DNA of 64,000 nucleotides from CAVSVP01 sp963731125 (GTDB lineage: Bacteria; Pseudomonadota; Gammaproteobacteria; Competibacterales; Competibacteraceae): positions 207,446 to 271,445 of the forward strand of contig CAVSVP010000023.1 of the NCBI GenBank assembly GCA_963731125.1, given 5' to 3'. Positions 1-8,642 of this stretch are shown piece by piece. A program made the translations under genes and the position numbers. A model generated the notes under the pieces. The model was not told where the DNA came from. It did no database searches and saw only the letters and a program-made list of their open reading frames with translations. Each line of letters starts with the position of its first letter. Positions within the stretch are counted from its first letter, which is position 1.

Positions 1-11
1 AGAACAAAGGC

Positions 12-2975
12 TTAGAACTGCCTGGCCAGGCGAAACCCCCTGCCGTAGTTCCGGGTAGCCGGCGTGTTCCAGTTGCGGCCCGCCGCACGCACCCTATGCG
101 GGCCGCTGCCCCAGGAGCCGCCCCGGAGCACACGAGGGTCACCATAATCAGCACGATTTTTGCTATAACACTCCTGCTCCGCACCACCGTAGTTTTTATC
201 ATAGACTGAGCAGGTCCATTCCCAAACATTACCCGCTGTATCATAAAGGCCAAACGCATTCGCCCGAAAACTCCCTACCGGCGCCGTCTGTTTCCTGTCC
301 CAGCGACTCCCGCAATTGTAGCAATTGGCATTATTGCTGCCGATATCGTTCCCCCACCAATAAGCCGTCTGCGTTCCTGCCCGCGCCGCGTATTCCCACT
401 CCGCCTCCTTCGGTAAGCGGTATGCTTCGCCCGTCTGCTCCGATAACCAGTCCGCATAGTCCTTGGCATCTTTCCAGGTAACATTGATCACCGGTCGCCG
501 TCCGCGGCCCCAGCCTCGATCGCCGGGTTTCTTACTGCCGGTAGCCTCCGCAAAACGATCATATTCCTCAAAAGTCACCTCATACTTACCCACGGCAAAA
601 GGCCGCTCAATGCGCACCAAATGCTGCCGCTCATTGTCATAGCGGCCCCCCTCATCCTCCGGCGAACCCATCATAAACTCCCCCGCAGGAATGACCACCA
701 TCTCTGGTCCTTTTGAACCATCCTTCAACGTATCTCGAAATTCCGATTCAACCAGCTCCACCTCCCGGACAGCGGGCATTATTCCCGAGACTTCGATAGT
801 CGTCGGTGGACGCAGCAGCCAGGTTTTCAGACCCGGCCATTGTTCCGCGACAAAAAAGCCTACAGTCACCGCCACTAACATGGTCAAACCAGGCTCCAGC
901 CAACCCTGCCACGGCCGGCCCAGCAGTTCTCCAAGATGCAACCGGCCTGCCGCGTGCCCCGTCACCAAAGCCAATTGGTCCTGCATGCCGGGCTCCAACA
1001 GCGGCAATTCCTTTTGACGCTCCAGTTCCACTTCAATGGCCCGCAGTAATTCGGCTCCGGCAGCCCCGTCAAGCAGAAGAGGCAGCCGCGCCAGCGCCCG
1101 CTCCGGTTCCAGGCGCAGCAGATGAGAGATCCGCTTGACTTCCCAAAATTGGCGCAACAGCTCGTCATCGGGGCGGGTGGCATCCAGCTGCTCCAGCAGC
1201 AGTCGCCGGCCTTGCGCCTCAAGCCGCTGCTCGGCAGGCAATTCCGCATCGCGCTGGCGCTGTTCGCGAATCAGTTTGTCGACAAGAGCTTCACTGAGTA
1301 CCAGCGTGCGGCCGTCCTCGCTCTCGGGATTGGAGTTGTTGTCTTCCCGGGCTACCCACTCCAGCAGCCGCTGCAGATACCGTGGCGTCGGCAGGGCTGC
1401 GTTAAGGTCAGGAAAGCGCCGACGCAGATAGTCCAGTTGGTCCCAGGTGGCATCCGGCACCAGCGCCGCCAACAGGGCCCAACGCGGCAACGCTCGGGCA
1501 ACCTCGGGATCGCTCAGCGGTTTGAGCGGCTCCCAGGTGGGCGTGCGTATGCCCTGTCCTCCTTCCGCAAGGTAGCGCGCTAGCGCCAGCAGGCCGGCCT
1601 CGCTAAAGGGAAAGCGCTGCAGGCCAAGCCCCTCCAGCTCGCGAATCTCCCGGCGTTCCCGACGGCGCTTGCCGAGGGGTCGCGGGTCGACGAGGTCCAG
1701 CCATGCCTTCACCGGCCAGGCGTCGAGTTCTGCCAGCCAGGCAGCGCGCTCCCGCAGCCCCTGGGTACTGAGGGCGCGGGAGATAATCAGCAGCGGTTCG
1801 TCGTCGGCATGACGGGCCAGCCGCTGCAAAGGTACCGGGTTGCCCGTGGCGGGCATACTGACAAACAGGGGATCAAAACGGAAATCGTAACGGGCAAAAC
1901 GTACTCCCAGCGCTGCCCAGCGTTCCAGCAGCCAATGAATGCCCGCCAGCCACGGGTAGTCGCCACGCTCAATGTCCAGCAGTACCAGAAACTGCCCGGC
2001 TACGGATTGAGACAGGTAAACCGGCGCCAGCCGTCCACCCTGCTGTATCGTGGCGTGCACGGTGGCCGTAATATCCAGGTCGGCGCTGCTCAGTGATCGG
2101 AATAACCGCCCTAGAATAGCGGCGGAATCCTCTGCCACGCTGACGGGCAGGGGAGGATACCGCTCGACCTGATAGGTCAGATGGAGCGGCGCCTGCCGCT
2201 GCTCTGCCTGCTCGGCAAGCCGCTTTCGCTCCGAGGTAACCCTTTGATGCCGTCGCACAGCCTGGGCCTGCCGGTAACGCTCAACCATGCCCGGCAGCAG
2301 CAGCCAGCGCAGGCCCACGCAAAAGAGCATCAAAGACAAACCGATCACCAGGGCGTCGCGGCCGTCGAGAGAACGTGGTTTGGGTTGGATTTCAACGGGC
2401 TCCGCCGAGGGGCGCTCCGGCACCAAAGGTTCTCCGCGAAGTATCCACCAGCGCTTGAGGCTATCGGGAGCGTCGGGTTCCGGCGGCGTCTTAATGGGTT
2501 CCGCATCCTCCACAGGCGGTTCCGGAGGACGCAGTGACAGCGTCACTAAGGCGGCAACCCCCAGGCCCAGTAGCAGGGCGATGGTCGCCAACCATAGCCG
2601 GCGGGGGGCATTGCGGATACGCTGCCAAAGCGACGCAAAAAAAGTATGCCACCAGGACCGGCGTTCACACTGGCCGGGTTCTTCCAGCGCGGGCGTTTCC
2701 GAATCTTTACCAGAGGGAACATTATCCGGCGCACTGGATGGTGGAGGTGCTTCCGAAAAGTAGAGATCAAACAGATTGACAATTTGCCGCCACTGCGCCT
2801 CATTCGTCGCTAGCAGTGCGGCCAGCCCGGCGCGTAGTTCGCGGCGGCTCAATGCCGGCCGCCGCGTCAGCAATTGCCGCACCTGGAGGTACTCCGCCGG
2901 GCCCAGGCGGATAATGCGACGCCGGTTGATGGCATCGAGAAAGGCTTGCACGTTGCGATCTGCCGCCCCGGCCAC
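12..2975 (-). CDS. Membrane protein with CoxE/vWA-like region and C-terminal FGE-sulfatase domain
   Basis: 987 residues, third gene of a tight operon (5 bp after the MoxR gene). Residues 1-75 form a helical module like the N-terminus of CoxE-type MoxR partners. Hydrophobic segments lie near 128-148, 207-229 and just before the last domain. Residues about 265-470 read like a CoxE/vWA domain (LVLLDIERGD, then ARYDFRFDP and PLLIISR), but a canonical DxSxS metal site is not visible. About 750-985 form an FGE-sulfatase/SUMF1 fold (PAGEFMMGSP, LPKEAEWEYAARAG, GNVWEWTCS, VLRGGSWG, GFRLA). The paired active-site cysteines of true formylglycine-generating enzymes are absent from the final segment, so a binding rather than oxidase role is likely. 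Probable role, by inference: membrane-anchored partner of the MoxR ATPase in a conflict or signalling system. Domain assignment of the C-terminus is secure; the vWA-like call is moderate. Confidence 0.8.
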   Translation of the reverse strand: MAGAADRNVQAFLDAINRRRIIRLGPAEYLQVRQLLTRRPALSRRELRAGLAALLATNEAQWRQIVNLFDLYFSEAPPPSSAPDNVPSGKDSETPALEEPGQCERRSWWHTFFASLWQRIRNAPRRLWLATIALLLGLGVAALVTLSLRPPEPPVEDAEPIKTPPEPDAPDSLKRWWILRGEPLVPERPSAEPVEIQPKPRSLDGRDALVIGLSLMLFCVGLRWLLLPGMVERYRQAQAVRRHQRVTSERKRLAEQAEQRQAPLHLTYQVERYPPLPVSVAEDSAAILGRLFRSLSSADLDITATVHATIQQGGRLAPVYLSQSVAGQFLVLLDIERGDYPWLAGIHWLLERWAALGVRFARYDFRFDPLFVSMPATGNPVPLQRLARHADDEPLLIISRALSTQGLRERAAWLAELDAWPVKAWLDLVDPRPLGKRRRERREIRELEGLGLQRFPFSEAGLLALARYLAEGGQGIRTPTWEPLKPLSDPEVARALPRWALLAALVPDATWDQLDYLRRRFPDLNAALPTPRYLQRLLEWVAREDNNSNPESEDGRTLVLSEALVDKLIREQRQRDAELPAEQRLEAQGRRLLLEQLDATRPDDELLRQFWEVKRISHLLRLEPERALARLPLLLDGAAGAELLRAIEVELERQKELPLLEPGMQDQLALVTGHAAGRLHLGELLGRPWQGWLEPGLTMLVAVTVGFFVAEQWPGLKTWLLRPPTTIEVSGIMPAVREVELVESEFRDTLKDGSKGPEMVVIPAGEFMMGSPEDEGGRYDNERQHLVRIERPFAVGKYEVTFEEYDRFAEATGSKKPGDRGWGRGRRPVINVTWKDAKDYADWLSEQTGEAYRLPKEAEWEYAARAGTQTAYWWGNDIGSNNANCYNCGSRWDRKQTAPVGSFRANAFGLYDTAGNVWEWTCSVYDKNYGGAEQECYSKNRADYGDPRVLRGGSWGSGPHRVRAAGRNWNTPATRNYGRGFRLARQF

Positions 2976-2980
2976 GCCGC

Positions 2981-3994
2981 TTAACCGCCTTGCCGTACCC
3001 GCTCCAGATCCTCACGGAGTTTCAGCAGGCAGCTCAGGGCCGGCAGCGTATGCCAGGTCACCGCCTCATGGTTTTCCGTGCGCGCCGCCTCGACGGCTAA
3101 GCGGCGTGCAGTTTCCGCCGGATCGAAAACCGTTAATAACACCGCCAGCCAGTCGAGTAGTTCTGCCGTGGCCGGTTGCTTAGTCAGCCGAAAGTGAGGG
3201 CTGCGCAGCTCGGTAAAGAGCGTGATGGCATTATGCTTGAGGGGTGGCGGTGCCTTGGGGAAATGCGCATCCAGAATTTCCTGAAGCCGCTTATGGTCGG
3301 GAAAAGGGATATAAAAAAACACGCAGCGCCGCAAAAAAGCATCGGGAAGCTGGCGTTCCACATTGCTGGTGATAATTACGAAAGGCTTGGGGGCGCCGGG
3401 CGGCGGCCGCATCTGCCGCGTCAGTCCGGCGTGGCCGGGCGCGATGGCATCCGGTATGATGTCTTGTCCCTGGGGAATCTCCGGAATCTCAAACCAGCCC
3501 TGGTCCAGCTCCCGCAATAAATCATTGGGCAGGTCGCGGGGCGCCTTATCGATTTCATCAATTAATACCACCCGGCGCACCGGAGAGGTCAGGGCGATGC
3601 CCAGCGGTTCCAGGGTAATATAGTTCTGGGGGAAAGCCGCGCGGCGTCTGCCCTGTTCACCGCCGGTTTGCGCATCGCCGAAGCGGCGCACCGCATCGTA
3701 ATGATAGAGAAGCTGCTGGGCGCGGGTTTCACTGCGCACATACTGGGCCAGCACCTCCCGGGGAGCGGATGCGCCAGCGGAATCTATGGTCAAACCGCTG
3801 GCGGCGGCAAAGGCAAAATCGGTTTTGCCGCAGCCCGGCTCCCCTGTCAACAGCAACGGTCGGTCCAGGGCCAGGGCGACATTGGCGGCGGCCAGTAGGT
3901 CCGGATCGGCCAGAAAAGGTTTACCGTCGCGACCCACCATGCGGCCGGCATCCAGCAGAGAATAGGGCGGCTGATAAGCAACGGGTGTCGGCAT
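2981..3994 (-). CDS. MoxR-type AAA+ ATPase
   Basis: 337 residues. Walker A is GEPGCGKT at 51-58, Walker B VVLIDE at 142-147, and a sensor-1 like IITSN follows near residue 210. The order and spacing match MoxR AAA+ ATPases, which usually act as chaperones with a vWA-domain partner. The gene sits 3 bp after the TIR gene and 5 bp before the membrane vWA/FGE gene, so the three are almost certainly co-transcribed and the ATPase probably remodels one of its neighbours' products. The start ATG follows directly on the upstream stop. Family certain; the substrate is inferred from context. Confidence 0.92.
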   Translation of the reverse strand: MPTPVAYQPPYSLLDAGRMVGRDGKPFLADPDLLAAANVALALDRPLLLTGEPGCGKTDFAFAAASGLTIDSAGASAPREVLAQYVRSETRAQQLLYHYDAVRRFGDAQTGGEQGRRRAAFPQNYITLEPLGIALTSPVRRVVLIDEIDKAPRDLPNDLLRELDQGWFEIPEIPQGQDIIPDAIAPGHAGLTRQMRPPPGAPKPFVIITSNVERQLPDAFLRRCVFFYIPFPDHKRLQEILDAHFPKAPPPLKHNAITLFTELRSPHFRLTKQPATAELLDWLAVLLTVFDPAETARRLAVEAARTENHEAVTWHTLPALSCLLKLREDLERVRQGG

Positions 3995-3997
3995 GGC

Positions 3998-5212
3998 TTA
4001 GGCGTCCTGTAGATAGCGGTCTATCAGATCGGCCAGTTCCTGATAGCTCAACCGGGAACCGGAGATCAGCCGCTGGTACTCGGTTTTTAGCTCTTCAACC
4101 ATTGCCGGCGGCGGGCGTGGACTTTGATGGCTGAAATAATCTTCCAGCTCTTCCCAGGTAGGCAGCTTTACCGGCGGCAGCAGGCGGTAACGAAGCCGGC
4201 CGCTGGCCTGCGCCTGCTGCCCCCAGGCATCGACGTGCTGCACCAGAGGAGGCAGCGTACCAGGTGGCATCTCGGCCTCTTCATAATCAAGGGCCAGCAG
4301 AATGCGAATATCGTTGCCGGGCCGGGCGTCATTCAGCAGGCCAGGCAGGGATTCGGTAATAAATTCCTGCAGCCCTGTCTGCTGATTGTCATCGAGCCGG
4401 TCCAGAGGACGTAGGCCGAGAATCAGAAACAGCGCCTGCTCCCGGGCGGTCTGGGCCAGGCATTGGGCGGCATTCCCCTGACCACCCAGCGCCAGGCGCA
4501 GATGCCGGCACCAATCGGCTCCGCAGCGCGCGGCAATGCCTTCCCATTTAAACCGCACCCGGTAAACCGCATGAGGAAAACGGGTTTCCTGGCTCAGATA
4601 GCGCTGGATGCGCTCGACGAACAGGGCGACATTTTGGTGCCGCGGCCCGTGTAGCAGAAATAACACGTGGCCGGGCTGGAGGCTTTCCTCGAGCACACCG
4701 CTCCATTGGGGATAGCGGTCCAGGCGAAGCGCCGCCCCGAGGGCCAGGTAGTTTCCGGAAGAAAGCGGCGTTTGCGGCTGAGTTTGCCGGTCGCACTCGG
4801 TAAGCCAATTTGCGAGTTCTTGGGCGATGCGTTCAAGGCCGCCGTGCTTGGTAGCATCCATGGCCTGCAAAATGCCGGTGCCATAGGGCATGCCACCATG
4901 ACTCTCCGGCAGTTTCTCGAGCAGAACGGGAATCACGGTATGCGCCTGGGGATTGTCCCGGGCAAGCTGAATAGCACGGGCGATCTCTTCGTGCTGGTAA
5001 AAAGCGGCATCGGTATGAGAGGAAATCAACACGACAGTGGCGCGGGAGGCTTGCAGGGCATCCCGCAGCGTAGTGGGCCAGGGCGCTCCCGGGGAAATAC
5101 CCTGCTGATCAAGAAAGACCTGGCATTGTTGGTCTTGAAGCTCCCAGCACAACGCTTTTGCCTGCCGAGTATCGGATCCCGCATGAGCAATAAAAAAATC
5201 AAATGGCCCCAT
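3998..5212 (-). CDS. TIR-domain protein with inactive-STAND-like module
   Basis: 404 residues, first gene of the operon, with a strong GGAGGGG ribosome site before ATG 5212. Residues 4-135 are a TIR fold: FDFFIAHAG at the start, a DQQGISPG loop, VVLISSHTD, and a glutamate pair at 75-76 in QHEEIARAI where TIR NADases keep the catalytic Glu. From about 170 there is an NTPase-like segment (HVLFLLHGPRHQN) in which the expected Walker A lysine-serine is replaced, followed by a LFLILGLRPLD strand and a helical tail. This is the pattern of an inactivated STAND ATPase. Likely role, by inference: effector (NAD+ cleavage or oligomerising signal) of a conflict system with the MoxR and vWA/FGE genes. TIR call firm, STAND-like call moderate. 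Confidence 0.85.
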   Translation of the reverse strand: MGPFDFFIAHAGSDTRQAKALCWELQDQQCQVFLDQQGISPGAPWPTTLRDALQASRATVVLISSHTDAAFYQHEEIARAIQLARDNPQAHTVIPVLLEKLPESHGGMPYGTGILQAMDATKHGGLERIAQELANWLTECDRQTQPQTPLSSGNYLALGAALRLDRYPQWSGVLEESLQPGHVLFLLHGPRHQNVALFVERIQRYLSQETRFPHAVYRVRFKWEGIAARCGADWCRHLRLALGGQGNAAQCLAQTAREQALFLILGLRPLDRLDDNQQTGLQEFITESLPGLLNDARPGNDIRILLALDYEEAEMPPGTLPPLVQHVDAWGQQAQASGRLRYRLLPPVKLPTWEELEDYFSHQSPRPPPAMVEELKTEYQRLISGSRLSYQELADLIDRYLQDA

Positions 5213-5302
5213 GATCGCTTATCCCCTCCCAAAGAGAATTATAGCGCGATGTCTGCCAATTCGGTAAGCTGGAAAACCTGGATATCTACGAGGTCAAGTG
5301 CA

Positions 5303-5869
5303 ATGTCCACGGCGGCTTTATTAGAGAAAGCGGCTATTCGCAGAATGATTATGCCTATCTCGGTAGAGCAGTATCACAAAATGAGCGAAATTAGCCCGGA
5401 TTTAACAAAAACGGAACTGATTGAAGGTATTATTATCGAGAAAATGACTAAATCGCCATTACACACGTATCTGCTGCATTGGCTTTTTGAATTTTTCTCC
5501 AGCAAGCTACCTGCAGGTCACCTGCTGCGGAAGGAAGATCCCTTGACGCTGGCGGCATCCGAGCCGGAACCGGATATCGCCATTGTCAAAGGAAGCTTTG
5601 TGGACTTTAAACACACACACCCTACGAGGGCTGAATTGGTCATAGAAATTGCCATCTCCTCATTGGAGCTGGATCGGGAAAAGGCAGAAATTTATGCGGC
5701 GGCAGGGATACCCGAATACTGGATAATCGTTCCCCGGGATACTGTCGTGGAGGTTTATCGAGAACCAGCCGAGGGAAAATACCAGACCATGAGAAGGTAC
5801 GAAAAGACGCAATCCATTGCCACGGCCTGGGGTGCATTGGCTTTAGAGAAGCTGTTTAGTTTTGGATAG
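5303..5869 (+). CDS. Uma2 family (DUF820) endonuclease-like protein
   Basis: 188 residues from ATG 5303, preceded by GAGGT. An upstream in-frame ATG at 5249 is possible, but the family normally begins just before the SVEQYHKM motif, and the longer open frame lies over the TIR gene. The PD-(D/E)XK-type core is visible: ELIEGIIIEK, EPEPDIAIVK, then ELVIEIAISS and KAEIYAAAGIPEYWII. Uma2 proteins are restriction-endonuclease-fold proteins of largely unknown role, abundant in Cyanobacteria and found sporadically elsewhere. It is divergent from the TIR operon and ends 11 bp from the convergent amylase gene. Confidence 0.85.
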   Translation: MSTAALLEKAAIRRMIMPISVEQYHKMSEISPDLTKTELIEGIIIEKMTKSPLHTYLLHWLFEFFSSKLPAGHLLRKEDPLTLAASEPEPDIAIVKGSFVDFKHTHPTRAELVIEIAISSLELDREKAEIYAAAGIPEYWIIVPRDTVVEVYREPAEGKYQTMRRYEKTQSIATAWGALALEKLFSFG

Positions 5870-5880
5870 ATCCGTAGGCT

Positions 5881-7776
5881 TTAGTCAACCCAACTATCCC
5901 GCCATTTAATAATGCCTTCGTTGGCTAAGATCCAGCGGCGGCAAATAAGATTTTCGCGAAGCGGTTCCTGATTGTCGCGCCACATGGCGTATTTGTAGGC
6001 AATCGCCTTTCCCGCACTCTCATTAAAGGGAATCTCACCAAACCAAGTATTATCGTTGATGTACTCTAGGGGGTACGCTTTGCGAATATCCCAGTTACCT
6101 AGCTCTGGACAATCACCCGTTACCACAATGGTTTCGCCGGGGTTAGTGGCAATGCCGTTGAGTTGGGCCCGCACGATGGTTTGCCCCTTAACCCGATCGC
6201 CGATGTAACTGAGCACAATGATTTCCTTGGAGCCCAGCGTCAGGCCCAATAAATTACCGTCTTTGATTGCAAAGCGGCGCTGGGTCAACATACAAAAATA
6301 TTCCCCATCTTCCAAATCGGTGAATTGCACATCGATGGTGGCTGAATCCCCCTTGTTCATCGCGATGAAGCAGCGCGAATCTCGATAACGCCGTAGATAA
6401 CAGTAGCTATCCGGCGTGATATATTTTTGCACCTGACTGCCTAACGATACCGCTGGATTTAGTCGCCGTAGCTTCGAAAACGCCTGCAAATCCTGATAAA
6501 TCTGGGTGTTCGTATCCCATTTGTCCAGCATTGGGCGATTATACGGATCATTCCCGCCATTGGTGTCATTATGGAGATACTGCTCCGTGCCGTAATAGAT
6601 ACAGGGTATGCCACGGGAAGTCATGACCAGAGCGATCGCTAACCGTAATATATCTAAGTCGGGATTAAGACTTAAAAATCGCTTCATGTCATGGTTATCG
6701 ATAAACGTCACCAGCTCCGTTGCCGTGTCATAAAGATAATCTAGATCCAATACGTATTGGATGAGGTGAAAGCCTTCTGGCGCCTCTTCTGCCAAAGCTG
6801 CCCGAAGCGCATCGCACAGGCCGAAATCCAGAATTGACATGCCCGATTTATTAGCAAAGTAGGGCGATTTGCCATCCTTGGGTGTGCTAAAACCCCATTC
6901 TCCAAAAATAAACACCGAGGGTTTATGCGTTTGAATATCGGCATTAAATTCTTGCCAAAACCAGAACGGCATATGTTTAACCGTATCCACGCGCAACGCA
7001 TCAACACCCCGTTCTAGCCATTGCTTGATAGCAGATTTGATGTAGTTGCGAAACTCAGGATTACTTTCATTAAACGTCGCCAAACCTGACAGTTCATAGT
7101 ACAAAAGCTGAGTCTCGTCCTCCCAATCGGTAATCTCAGGATTATGGTGATACCAGTTGTTAACATCGTTGTAAAAATCGGCAATTAAAACGCCATTATC
7201 ATAAAGTTCGCCTTTATGGCCGTTCACATCCGGACTGCTGTGGTTACAGACTATATCCAGGATTAGTTTCATGCCCCGCTTGTGCATTTCCACGAGCAGT
7301 CGATCGAAGACCGTACATTTGAAAAGAGAAGTGTCTTCATCCTTAGCGACAAAGCGCGGGTTAATCCGCTTAAAATCTTTCGTCCAGTAACCATGCATGG
7401 CAGCGTAATAGTCAAACTGCAAATCTTCCACTTGCTCAAACAAAGGCGAAACCCAAATAGCGGTAACTCCCATGCCCTTTAAATAGTCAAGTTTATCAAT
7501 AATCCCTTGGAGATCTCCGCCCCAGTATTTGCCCCATTGCTGTCGCGTGGGATCATAAAGTTCTGGATGCGGACCTTCGTTATTACTCGGATCACCGTCG
7601 TTAAAGCGATCAACGATAATGAAATAAATCGTTTCCTGGCGAAATTCAATCGACCTGGTAAAAAGAAATTCAAACTCCAAATCTTTTTCAGCAGCAACCG
7701 CAGTGGTATGAAACCCAGCAGCGGCCTCAAAAGCGGTTTTTTCAGTATCAGATTGGGATGGAGGAGTTTGCGCCAT
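5881..7776 (-). CDS. GH13 alpha-amylase with C-terminal CBM20-like starch-binding domain
   Basis: About 631 residues. ATG 7776 is chosen because GGAG lies 8 bp upstream; a GTG six codons earlier is in frame. The four GH13 regions are present in order: DIVCNHSS, GVDALRVDTVKH (nucleophile Asp), FIFGEWG (acid Glu) and FIDNHD. The substrate-entry strand reads YFIIVDRFNDGDPSNN. The C-terminal 100 residues (VVTGDCPELGNWD, then NTWFGEIPFN) resemble CBM20. No signal peptide is seen, so a cytoplasmic role on glycogen or maltodextrin is likelier than secretion. The layout resembles cyclodextrin-glucanotransferase or maltogenic amylase types; exact specificity cannot be told. It stands alone, far from the glycogen cluster at 50-56 kb. 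Confidence 0.9.
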   Translation of the reverse strand: MAQTPPSQSDTEKTAFEAAAGFHTTAVAAEKDLEFEFLFTRSIEFRQETIYFIIVDRFNDGDPSNNEGPHPELYDPTRQQWGKYWGGDLQGIIDKLDYLKGMGVTAIWVSPLFEQVEDLQFDYYAAMHGYWTKDFKRINPRFVAKDEDTSLFKCTVFDRLLVEMHKRGMKLILDIVCNHSSPDVNGHKGELYDNGVLIADFYNDVNNWYHHNPEITDWEDETQLLYYELSGLATFNESNPEFRNYIKSAIKQWLERGVDALRVDTVKHMPFWFWQEFNADIQTHKPSVFIFGEWGFSTPKDGKSPYFANKSGMSILDFGLCDALRAALAEEAPEGFHLIQYVLDLDYLYDTATELVTFIDNHDMKRFLSLNPDLDILRLAIALVMTSRGIPCIYYGTEQYLHNDTNGGNDPYNRPMLDKWDTNTQIYQDLQAFSKLRRLNPAVSLGSQVQKYITPDSYCYLRRYRDSRCFIAMNKGDSATIDVQFTDLEDGEYFCMLTQRRFAIKDGNLLGLTLGSKEIIVLSYIGDRVKGQTIVRAQLNGIATNPGETIVVTGDCPELGNWDIRKAYPLEYINDNTWFGEIPFNESAGKAIAYKYAMWRDNQEPLRENLICRRWILANEGIIKWRDSWVD

Positions 7777-7828
7777 AAATTCAGCTCCGGTCACGATAAC
7801 GATTCACTGACTATTGTTGGATAAGGTG

Positions 7829-7936
7829 TTATCGATCTGGAAGTTATTCTCAAGACACACTGTCAATACATCCTTATAAGCTCGGCTGCGGCATCCATGC
7901 CGCAGACGGTCTTGATAACAGCTTCCAGATCGATAT
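7829..7936. repeat. Dispersed hairpin repeat, copy 1 (MITE/REP-like)
   Basis: A 108-bp element whose ends are inverted repeats (TATCGATCTGGAAG at the left, its complement at the right), with an inner palindrome GCGGCATCCATGCCGC. An inverted copy of the whole element lies at 13855-13962 with roughly 85-90% identity by eye. It separates the divergent amylase promoter side from the 3' end of doxX. Confidence 0.75.
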
Positions 7937-7944
7937 TTAGAAAA

Positions 7945-8349
7945 TCATTCACCCCGGCGCCATAGATGGTCTAGGCTCCACGGACCTCCTCCGGCCGCAG
8001 CCAGATAAAGAAACACAAAGCAATACAGTACCGCCAGCTCTCCTTGGTTCAGTAATGGCCAGAATCCCTGGGGCGCATGAGCCATGAAGTAGGCTGCTGC
8101 CATTTGCCCTGACAGCAAGAAGGCAACCGGGCGGGTAAATAACCCGAAAAGCAGAAGCAGCCCACCAAAAAATTCCAGTATCCCGGCTACCCCGATCAGC
8201 GATAGTAGAGGAAACTCGGCTTGCGGAGGGGCTGGAAAACCGAACAGCTTCTGACCGCCATGCTGCATATAGAGAAACGCCGTGATGATTCGCAAAATGC
8301 TCAGTAAGCGCGGCGACCATTGGGAGTGGAATGAATTTAGATCCACCAT
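7945..8349 (-). CDS. DoxX family membrane protein
   Basis: 134 residues from ATG 8349, which is preceded by GAGGAGAATTGT. The four-helix DoxX layout is clear: LLSILRIITAFLYMQHGGQK, LSLIGVAGILEFFGGLLLLF, a third helix around AFLLSGQMAAAYF and a fourth around LAVLYCFVFLYLAAAG. The FMAHAPQGFWPLLNQGE loop is typical of the family. DoxX proteins are inner-membrane proteins often tied to redox or sulfur metabolism. The gene is divergent from pirin with about 290 bp between them, and pirin and doxX are frequent neighbours in Proteobacteria. Confidence 0.9.
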   Translation of the reverse strand: MVDLNSFHSQWSPRLLSILRIITAFLYMQHGGQKLFGFPAPPQAEFPLLSLIGVAGILEFFGGLLLLFGLFTRPVAFLLSGQMAAAYFMAHAPQGFWPLLNQGELAVLYCFVFLYLAAAGGGPWSLDHLWRRGE

Positions 8350-8575
8350 ACAATTCTCCTCAATGTTAGAAAGCTTCGTGGATTGGATTGAAGCGCTTGA
8401 CAAGGCCGTAGCTGTCAGCCAACGGTTCCTGTCGCCGTGTGGCGCTCTACATAGCGTGAAGGTGTTGCCGAATGGAGATCATTGCTTCTTTTTTAGGTCG
8501 TGTTATTTTTTAAATGAGTCCTATGGCACATTTGCTGAGTCTGGACCATAAAGTATTTTCTGTGCTATGACAACC

Positions 8576-8589
8576 TGCTGCCGGCAGCA
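8576..8589. promoter_or_regulatory. Perfect palindrome upstream of pirin
   Basis: TGCTGCCGGCAGCA is a 14-bp perfect palindrome 54 bp before the pirin start, in the 293-bp gap between divergent doxX and pirin. It could be an operator for either gene. No regulator gene is nearby, so this is a suggestion only. Confidence 0.25.
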
Positions 8590-8642
8590 ACATTTATCAA
8601 TCTTACTTGCCACACTACCCAACCTGGAGGAGTGCAAAAACC

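Noticed and set aside
4667..5302. Long N-terminal extension of the Uma2 gene
   Set aside because: The extension lies antisense over the TIR gene, and the Uma2 fold begins just after ATG 5303, which has its own ribosome site.
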